Shown: one piece after another, positions 30,915 through 35,721 of the stretch | Numbering within the stretch: the first letter of the stretch is position 1 | Layout of the letters: each line of letters starts with the position of its first letter | The notes under the pieces: generated by a model | The model's database searches: none | Told to the model about the DNA's origin: nothing | What the model saw: the letters and a program-made list of their open reading frames with translations, nothing else | Translations under genes and position numbers: made by a program | DNA from: Candidatus Omnitrophota bacterium | Lineage (GTDB): Bacteria > Omnitrophota > Gorgyraeia > JAFGHF01 | Assembly (NCBI GenBank): GCA_016939375.1 | Contig: JAFGHF010000010.1 | Span: 1 to 35,721, forward strand | Direction: 5' to 3' | DNA length: 35,721 nucleotides

Positions 30915-31454
30915 TCAAAGTTTATATACTATATCGTTACCGCGCACATGCCTCTTTACCAAAAGGCCGATTTCGTCTCCTTTTTTGGCTTCTTTGATCG
31001 GTGTGTTATTGATTTGCATTGAAGAGACTTTTTGCTTGAAATCAGTGGTATGCCCCTTAATGTGAACTGTGTCTCCAATGCCTAATTTTCCGTCGGTAAT
31101 CAGGATTACTCCGGCGTTTACTCTGGGAAAATAATGCGTGACCTTTCCGATGACTTGAGCGAAAGCTTTCTTGCCGGTGCCCTTGCTGATTCTTCTGCTT
31201 GTTGTTGCTGCTTTTTTCTTCTTTGGCTTTCGGGTTTTCGCGCTTACCTTGATCCTGGATGAAGCCTTTTTGGTTTTCCGCTTTTTGGCGGGTTTAAGTT
31301 TTGGCTTGGCGGTTTTTTTGGTTTTGGACTTCTTGGCAACTTTCACCCCATTAGAAGCTTTTGCTTTAAGCGCAACTGACGCCTTATGCTTCTTGCTTCT
31401 AACGGGGTTTACTTTCACCGTCTTAGGTTTTCTTCTAAAGAGCCCCAGAAACAT
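30915..31454 (-). CDS. Histone-H1-like Lys-rich tail fused to an EF-Tu domain 2-like barrel
   Basis: This 179-residue protein has two parts. Residues about 8-96 are extremely rich in Lys, Ala, Thr and Ser with KKAAT, KPKLKP and TRKPKKKK segments, as in histone H1 and bacterial nucleoid proteins. Residues about 98-179 look like the beta-barrel of translation factors (EF-Tu domain 2 type): VIGKVTHYFPRVNAGVILI, KLGIGDTVHIKGHTTDF and EAKKGDEIGLLVKRHVRGND. The barrel alone is known as a short translation-factor-like protein. The fusion suggests binding to RNA, DNA or ribosomes. GGGGGGG precedes the ATG. Low complexity makes alignment-based calls unreliable. Confidence 0.75.
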   Translation of the reverse strand: MFLGLFRRKPKTVKVNPVRSKKHKASVALKAKASNGVKVAKKSKTKKTAKPKLKPAKKRKTKKASSRIKVSAKTRKPKKKKAATTSRRISKGTGKKAFAQVIGKVTHYFPRVNAGVILITDGKLGIGDTVHIKGHTTDFKQKVSSMQINNTPIKEAKKGDEIGLLVKRHVRGNDIVYKL

Positions 31455-31478
31455 GCCCCCCCCTTTTTTATAGCCCTT

Positions 31479-32267
31479 TTATTTATTTAAATAGTCGGTA
31501 AATTCCATTTTGCCGTATACTTCTTGTTTTACCGCTGCAATGCGTTCGGGAAGATATGGGTGCGTTCTGGCATAGTTTTCTACGATGGGTTGAAGCGGTG
31601 CCTCTTTTTCCAATTGCTGCAGCTTTTCCAGAAAACTGACTACTGCTTTAGGGTCAAAGCCCGCTTTTTTGACATATTTGACCGATAATTTATCAGCCAG
31701 GAACTCATCCTCTCTTGAATATCCCAGCATAAGTTGGGAAAATGCGATATCTGTGCCTCTTTTAAATTGGGGGTCTTTGGTAGCTACCAGAGCCAGGACG
31801 CTCAATATACTGTAACCGATGGAAGACTGCAGTCTTTTCATGCTATGCCTGGCCACGACATGCCCGATCTCATGGGCCAATACTCCGGCGATCTCATCAT
31901 CGGACTCTGCCTTTTCAATGACGCCTTCAAATAAATAAATATATCCCCCGGGCAGAGCAAAGGCATTGACCTTTTCTCCCTCCAGGACGGTAAAGAAATA
32001 CGAGGTATCTTTTCTATCACACACAGAGGCCAGTTTCCGGCCGATGTCCTCTACTTTTTCCCGCACTTCAGGATCTTTGCAGATGTCGTATTCCTCTTCG
32101 ATTTTGTTAGCGATAGAGCGGCCTATACCTACTTCTTTTTCAGTGCCGAATAAGACATATTCCTCTTTTTTGGTGGCCAGGCTATATTCAGCACTACATT
32201 GAGAGAACAGGAATAAGCCTATGATTGTAGTTAAGATTGAAACTTGTAAACCCCGGGAAATATTCAT
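31479..32267 (-). CDS. M48-family periplasmic metalloprotease
   Basis: The 262-residue protein has a signal peptide (about 1-26; the segment FSQCSA could also be a lipidation site) and an M48 peptidase domain. The zinc motif H132-E-I-G-H136 is intact, with E188 in EFLADKLSVKY as the likely third ligand and the usual NAFALPGGYIYLFEG strand before it. It is short compared with BepA, lacking TPR repeats. Such enzymes degrade misfolded outer-membrane proteins. Its neighbours are a lipoprotein and an LpxL-like acyltransferase, consistent with envelope maintenance. Confidence 0.93.
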   Translation of the reverse strand: MNISRGLQVSILTTIIGLFLFSQCSAEYSLATKKEEYVLFGTEKEVGIGRSIANKIEEEYDICKDPEVREKVEDIGRKLASVCDRKDTSYFFTVLEGEKVNAFALPGGYIYLFEGVIEKAESDDEIAGVLAHEIGHVVARHSMKRLQSSIGYSILSVLALVATKDPQFKRGTDIAFSQLMLGYSREDEFLADKLSVKYVKKAGFDPKAVVSFLEKLQQLEKEAPLQPIVENYARTHPYLPERIAAVKQEVYGKMEFTDYLNK

Positions 32268-32291
32268 TTCACAATGCCTCGTTAAACTTTG

Positions 32292-32936
32292 TTATTTTAC
32301 CTTTGCTATAGCTTCTTCGCGGATCTGTTCCAGCACATCTTTCAGGGCCTCGTCGAGAAGCCTGAGTTTATAATTAAAACCCCGGGAATAACGGGCCAAG
32401 CTTAATAGGCCTGTGGGTAGCTTTAGATCTTCGGAGACATCAAAGGTTTTGTCTATTAATACCTGTTCTTTGGCATCGACCATCTTGATGTAAATGCTTA
32501 AGGCAATAGTGAATTCGTCTTTTGCCCAAAGCGTAGAGACCGAACCTAAATAAGGCAGAAAGGTTATCTTTGCCGGAGACATGATTGCCTGGAAGTGTTT
32601 GACTGCGCCAGAGATCTTGTAATCAGAGGCTTGTCCTCCTGCGACGATAGAGAAGCCGGCATTGTGCATTTCCTCTTTTAGGATCTCCTCGACGGCAACA
32701 GCTATTTCCTTGCTGAAATGGCTGTCCTTGGAGCTGAAAGTCAACAATTTCCCCTTTACCCCTTCATGTTCTTGTATCGGTCTTTGGTCTTCCAGCGCCA
32801 GGATTTCTAAAGTGCCCATATTGGGTGGAAGGGTTGCCCCTTTTTCGATATTATAGCCGATAATATGCGGGCCTCCTGCGCATCCCGATATTACTAGCGA
32901 GAGACAAAGTATCAACCATAAGCACTTAGTTCGCAT
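32292..32936 (-). CDS. YajG-like envelope lipoprotein
   Basis: The 214-residue product starts with a lipoprotein signal peptide and lipobox VISGC (Cys 19). The mature part has the two-layer pattern of YajG-like and transport-accessory lipoproteins: TLEILALEDQRP near residue 45, a helix VAVEEILKEEMHNAGFSI, and strand DYKISGAVKHF. A second half has IALSIYIKMVDAKEQVLIDK. The precise role is unknown. It overlaps the acyltransferase gene by 11 bases; AAGGAGT lies 10 bases before the ATG, inside that gene. Confidence 0.75.
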   Translation of the reverse strand: MRTKCLWLILCLSLVISGCAGGPHIIGYNIEKGATLPPNMGTLEILALEDQRPIQEHEGVKGKLLTFSSKDSHFSKEIAVAVEEILKEEMHNAGFSIVAGGQASDYKISGAVKHFQAIMSPAKITFLPYLGSVSTLWAKDEFTIALSIYIKMVDAKEQVLIDKTFDVSEDLKLPTGLLSLARYSRGFNYKLRLLDEALKDVLEQIREEAIAKVK

Positions 32937-33879
32937 CTATTTTTACTCCTTTCCATCTGTTATGGAACCAAAACCATTGATTTGGGTACTCCAGTATATA
33001 TTTCTCTATTACCTTATTAAATCTGGCCGTATTTTCAGTAATATCTTTCTTTTGGTCTCCCGTTTTTATAACCGGTATTTCTTGACCGATGACGAGCTTA
33101 TAAGAACCTTTGCCGTTTTGGACATTAAAGATCGGCACTACCGCGGCATCGGTCTTGAGGGCAAACACAGCCGCTCCCGTAGGCGTGGGTGTAGGTATGC
33201 CCATGAAGTCCACGTTTACCCCTTTGCCTGAACGCTGGTCCATATATATCAGCAAGATCTTACCCTCGCGCAGCCAGGCAATGCTTTCCTTGATAGCCTT
33301 GGATATCGGTAATTTTGGTATCCAATTTTCCCCCCATTTTATCCTCATGGAATTAAGCAGATTCTCCAGCTTTCCATCTTTCATCTGGCGCATTATCGAT
33401 GTGCAAGGATACCCTAACGAACCCAATGCGCTACCTATAAGTACGAAATTACCTAAATGTGCCCCTATGCCTATTACTCCTTTGCCGCGGGCGGAAGCTT
33501 TTTTTAGATGCTCAAGGCCTTCGACCTCTTTTACCATGTTCCTTATGTCTTTTGCCGTAAAATCATGGCCGTAATAATAAAGGAATTCCCAGGCAAAACA
33601 AGAAGCGTGAATGAAGGTCTGGCGAATCATTTCTTTAAGTTCTTTTTTAGACTTTTTCTTACCGTAAATAAGGTTTATGTTGCGGATGGCCATCCTGCGG
33701 TGCCGGGGGATGAAAAAAAAGGCCAGATTGCCTAAGAATCTCCCCAGAGCCAATGTCCGCTCAAGGCTTAAGGGGCGGGTGATCAATGAGATCAATTTCA
33801 ACCATTGTCTGCCCAGCCATCTCTCTAAACGTTTTTTCATCTCTTTATTTTTAAAAACTTGCATCTTCTTTGGTTTCAA
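32926..33879 (-). CDS. LpxL/HtrB-type lysophospholipid acyltransferase, HX4(D/E) acid missing
   Basis: The 317-residue protein matches the lipid A late acyltransferases: an N-terminal helix, FFFIPRHRRMAIRNINLIYG, YMDQRSGKGVNVDFMGIPT and YPNQWFWFHNRW. These enzymes add secondary acyl chains to lipid A at the inner membrane. The catalytic HX4(D/E) motif reads H141-L-G-N-F-V146, so the acidic residue is Val; activity may be altered or absent. The frame begins with TTG at 33879, which overlaps the upstream TGA as TTGA; ATG at 33864 is an alternative. It overlaps the lipoprotein gene downstream. Confidence 0.85.
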   Translation of the reverse strand: MKPKKMQVFKNKEMKKRLERWLGRQWLKLISLITRPLSLERTLALGRFLGNLAFFFIPRHRRMAIRNINLIYGKKKSKKELKEMIRQTFIHASCFAWEFLYYYGHDFTAKDIRNMVKEVEGLEHLKKASARGKGVIGIGAHLGNFVLIGSALGSLGYPCTSIMRQMKDGKLENLLNSMRIKWGENWIPKLPISKAIKESIAWLREGKILLIYMDQRSGKGVNVDFMGIPTPTPTGAAVFALKTDAAVVPIFNVQNGKGSYKLVIGQEIPVIKTGDQKKDITENTARFNKVIEKYILEYPNQWFWFHNRWKGVKIDAN

Positions 33880-34010
33880 TGTCTTCTCGCGATTCTTTTT
33901 TTATCTCTTAAGCGTTCGCGATAGAGGTCTTCGGTGCTTAAATCCTTATCCTCTTTTACATGGACTTTCTCTTTTATTATTTTATATTTGGGCTTTTTAT
34001 TATAGCGCAT
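33876..34010 (-). CDS. Small basic protein (44 residues), unknown function
   Basis: The ATG at 34010 has AGGAGATAAA before it and lies 17 bases after the predicted transcription start, so the longer frame from 34061 is excluded. The product is highly charged: MRYNKKPKYKIIKEK, then VHVKEDKDLS and TEDLYRERLRDKKRIARRH. No membrane segment or known domain is seen. Its TGA overlaps the TTG of the acyltransferase gene, so it may serve as a coupled leader peptide as well as a protein. Confidence 0.6.
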   Translation of the reverse strand: MRYNKKPKYKIIKEKVHVKEDKDLSTEDLYRERLRDKKRIARRH

Positions 34011-34032
34011 TTTATCTCCTGTATTGTGCAAT

Positions 34033-34061
34033 ATTTTATCATAATTATGTACTCCTGACAA
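34033..34061 (-). promoter_or_regulatory. Promoter of the LpxL-like/M48/MFS unit
   Basis: TTGTCA (34056-34061), a 17-base spacer, then TAAAAT (34033-34038) on the minus strand. It directly follows the terminator of the DUF4870 gene. Confidence 0.7.
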
Positions 34062-34070
34062 TTGAAAAAT

Positions 34071-34098
34071 AAAGGCTGGATAGTTTTATCCAGCCTTT
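34071..34098 (-). terminator. Intrinsic terminator after the DUF4870 gene
   Basis: AAAGGCTGGATA (34071-34082) and TATCCAGCCTTT (34087-34098) form a perfect 12-bp stem with a 4-base loop. On the minus strand it is followed by TTTATTTTTC. On the plus strand GAGGTTTTTT follows, so it could act both ways. Confidence 0.88.
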
Positions 34099-34129
34099 GA
34101 GGTTTTTTATCCAGTTATATTAAGCGCTA

Positions 34130-34447
34130 TTAAATGTTTACTTTTGCCGAGATGTCAAAAATGACCGGGCATTTCCAATAATTTCCTTGTAGAGCCTGAA
34201 TGATCCCTACCAGCGAGATTATAAGCAAAAGCAGAGACCCTATTGGCGCCAACACCCATCCAACGAAAGGAATCAACACCAAAATGCCTAGAGCTATTCC
34301 GGCGATAAAAATAATCAAACCCTGTTTTGCGTGGTGCAAGGCAAACTTGTTGTCCTTTTTCATGAGTAACGGTATAAGACATAAGATTGATAAGTATGCC
34401 AAAACTGCCCAGACTTTACCTTCTTGGACCTCTTTATCTTCGGTCAT
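34130..34447 (-). CDS. DUF4870/Tic20-like small membrane protein
   Basis: The 105-residue protein has three membrane helices and the DUF4870 pattern: KVWAVLAYLSILCLIPLL, KFALHHAKQGLIIFI (the HHAKQG motif) and VLIPFVGWVLAPIGSLLLLI. A short C-terminal segment with ALQGNYWKCPVI ends it. Function is unknown. TAAGGAGGTGATAAT gives a strong ribosome-binding site. It lies 23 bases after the porin terminator and ends with its own terminator. Confidence 0.9.
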   Translation of the reverse strand: MTEDKEVQEGKVWAVLAYLSILCLIPLLMKKDNKFALHHAKQGLIIFIAGIALGILVLIPFVGWVLAPIGSLLLLIISLVGIIQALQGNYWKCPVIFDISAKVNI

Positions 34448-34471
34448 ATTATCACCTCCTTAATTATCAGA

Positions 34472-34499
34472 ACCCCCGGAGATGAAGATCTCCGGGGGT
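34472..34499 (-). terminator. Strong hairpin after the porin gene
   Basis: ACCCCCGGAGAT (34472-34483) and ATCTCCGGGGGT (34488-34499) form a perfect 12-bp GC-rich stem. On the minus strand the loop is CTTC, a stable tetraloop, followed by TCTGATAATT. The T-run is weak, but position and stability fit a transcription end. Confidence 0.78.
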
Positions 34500-34523
34500 A
34501 AAGATTCTACTCGATGTTTTAGT

Positions 34524-35721
34524 TTAAAAGCTGACCTTGCAGGAACCTATGACGGAGATAGCCATATCGTTGGCGCACATACTTTGACCTGCTCCAAAAG
34601 GCTGCAAGTCGCCGCCAACATTCAGGTCACCCTGAGCAGGCATCCAAATATGCACCTGGTCATAATAGTCTCCGGGGATAAACCAGGCTCCATCTAAAAC
34701 GAACTCCACGTCCTCGGTGTAATCATAGGTCAAGGTCATATTTATTTCGTCGCCGATGTCATCATCCTGATTATCTATAGAAGGCACTTCGTCGAACCAA
34801 TAATGCAGATAGGCCAGATCTAGGCTTAACCCGTCGACTAATTCACCCAGGTCAAGTCCGCACATCGCTTTTACCGTGTGCTGATTGGTGAAACCACTGG
34901 TGTCGGCTATGTCCTTGGTTGTGTAAACTGTTTCCAGGCAATCACGGATAGTACCCATTTTATGCCCCCGACCAAGGAAGTCCCAGGACTCATAGTCGCC
35001 GCTGTTTTCAGCTTCTTCACCAGAGGTATAGAGATACTCTACCCCCACAACGGGCGTAAGCCGTACATCTGCAAAGGTGTATTCGCCAAATGCATTGGCC
35101 AGCATTGCCTGACGGTCTCTCTCGAGTGTTTCCATTGCGCCAGCTGCATTTTGCGGTCTAGGGCCGTCTTTAGCAGTGATCTCGCCCCATTGGCCGGCTA
35201 CTTCAGCCCCGAGGGTAAGGTTCTCATAAGGAACACAGCTACCGCGCATGCCACCACAGATAATCCTGCTGTCATCGAAAATAGCTTGACGGTTGGGGCT
35301 ACCAGGAATATTACCCACAACCATATTAAACGTCTCGTTTCTATCGTACATTCCGTAAGCTTCGACTTCTCCTTCGATGTCGCCTTGCCAAACGTAGCCG
35401 ACGTTTAGACCATATATATCCCAATCACTGTCCCTGTCAGCTCCCCAGGTAGCGGGAAACCAGGCCATATTTTGGGTATTATCGGCTTCACCATTCTTGA
35501 TATAAACAATGTCCACAGTCCATGGGTCATAATCAAGAATAGCTCTTATTGCGTCGTATCCATGCAAGACGCTTAAATCTTGATACTCTAAACTGAGGCC
35601 GGGATTTCTCCATAAACCATTTCCTATAATCAGGTGACGGCCATAAGCTAAATTCTGGCGACCAATGACCAATGTCAAAGGAGAATAAAGCATCTCCTTT
35701 AAAGTGATGTAGGCCAGATCA
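34524..35721 (-). CDS. Outer-membrane beta-barrel porin, alginate-export-like (5' end outside window)
   Basis: The frame is open to the right edge, continuing nine codons upstream of the ATG at 35693 (DLAYITLKE), so the start is missing. About 399 residues are visible. Alternating hydrophobic strands and long acidic loops, the segment SPLTLVIGRQNLAYGRHLI, and repeated DIYGLNVGYVW and LSLDLAYLHYWFDE-type strands fit the alginate-export family of outer-membrane channels. The C-terminal Phe (VSF) is the typical outer-membrane sorting signal. The loops contain several Cys (CGGMRGSCVPYE, CLETV), unusual for a porin. The substrate is unknown. Confidence 0.82.
   Translation of the reverse strand, partial: DLAYITLKEMLYSPLTLVIGRQNLAYGRHLIIGNGLWRNPGLSLEYQDLSVLHGYDAIRAILDYDPWTVDIVYIKNGEADNTQNMAWFPATWGADRDSDWDIYGLNVGYVWQGDIEGEVEAYGMYDRNETFNMVVGNIPGSPNRQAIFDDSRIICGGMRGSCVPYENLTLGAEVAGQWGEITAKDGPRPQNAAGAMETLERDRQAMLANAFGEYTFADVRLTPVVGVEYLYTSGEEAENSGDYESWDFLGRGHKMGTIRDCLETVYTTKDIADTSGFTNQHTVKAMCGLDLGELVDGLSLDLAYLHYWFDEVPSIDNQDDDIGDEINMTLTYDYTEDVEFVLDGAWFIPGDYYDQVHIWMPAQGDLNVGGDLQPFGAGQSMCANDMAISVIGSCKVSF

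Noticed and set aside
33110..33574. Open frame of 154 codons on the plus strand
   Set aside because: Lies opposite the LpxL-like gene; no domain or ribosome-binding site.
34878..35408. Long open frame on the plus strand (176 codons)
   Set aside because: It lies opposite the porin gene, has no ribosome-binding site or recognisable domain, and its composition is a mirror of the porin codons.

Overview
This window looks like chromosomal DNA from a Gram-negative-type (diderm) uncultivated bacterium. My best guess is the Omnitrophota or a neighbouring PVC-type lineage. The guess rests on a mix of lipid A genes (an LpxA-like and an LpxL-like acyltransferase), an outer-membrane porin, an exosortase-system-associated TIGR04073-type protein, an archaeal-type class I aldolase, three PilZ proteins and many small lipoproteins. 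It is inference, not a database result. No rRNA, tRNA, CRISPR array, insertion sequence or phage gene was seen. Almost every gene is on the minus strand; only an O-antigen-ligase-like gene and gpmA are on the plus strand.

Layout, left to right. 1-3436: a partial TIGR04073-type gene, then a minus-strand run (membrane protein, dtd, PilZ, M29 peptidase, PEGA lipoprotein, EamA transporter). 3437-3735: an intergenic region packed with five inverted repeats. 3736-8030: an envelope cluster (LemA, TPM protein, degenerate nucleotidyltransferase-like protein, YdjM-like membrane protein, YkgJ cysteine-cluster protein, small membrane proteins, DUF4126). 8221-10562: a DUF5684 protein, then a CPA-type cation:proton antiporter with a CBS pair. 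The antiporter is preceded by a clear fluoride (crcB-motif) riboswitch with its own consensus promoter and a terminator. 10607-13323: YifB/ComM, PilZ and an exported protein. 13433-15782: a Wzy/WaaL-like ligase and two small envelope genes. 15799-18740: a dtxR-feoA-feoB iron operon with a palindromic operator. 18769-23500: gpmA facing a four-gene operon (membrane protein, RsbU-type phosphatase, flavodoxin/ferredoxin EFR1-type protein, class I FBP aldolase). 23509-26357: YraN, SpoVG, anti-sigma, ECF sigma, a 43-residue lipoprotein, a coiled-coil protein and a ferredoxin. 26357-29644: PilZ, AsmA-like, LpxA, HD-GYP and a small conserved protein. 29653-34061: UMF1-type MFS, a histone-H1-like/EF-Tu-domain fusion, M48 protease, lipoprotein, LpxL-like acyltransferase and a small basic protein. 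34130-35721: a DUF4870 protein and a porin that runs off the window.

The most interesting regulatory signal is a bipartite motif, TGCAAGAATT-N12-GTGTC. It occurs three times with identical spacing, always on the coding strand and just upstream of a start codon: yifB/comM, spoVG and the anti-sigma gene. Because an ECF sigma factor is encoded beside the third copy, I propose this is that sigma factor's promoter and that it links SpoVG and ComM/YifB in one regulon. Other points worth checking are a fluoride-switched antiporter, a GpmA whose second catalytic His is Ser, an LpxL-like enzyme whose HX4(D/E) acid is Val, and the H1-like/EF-Tu domain fusion.
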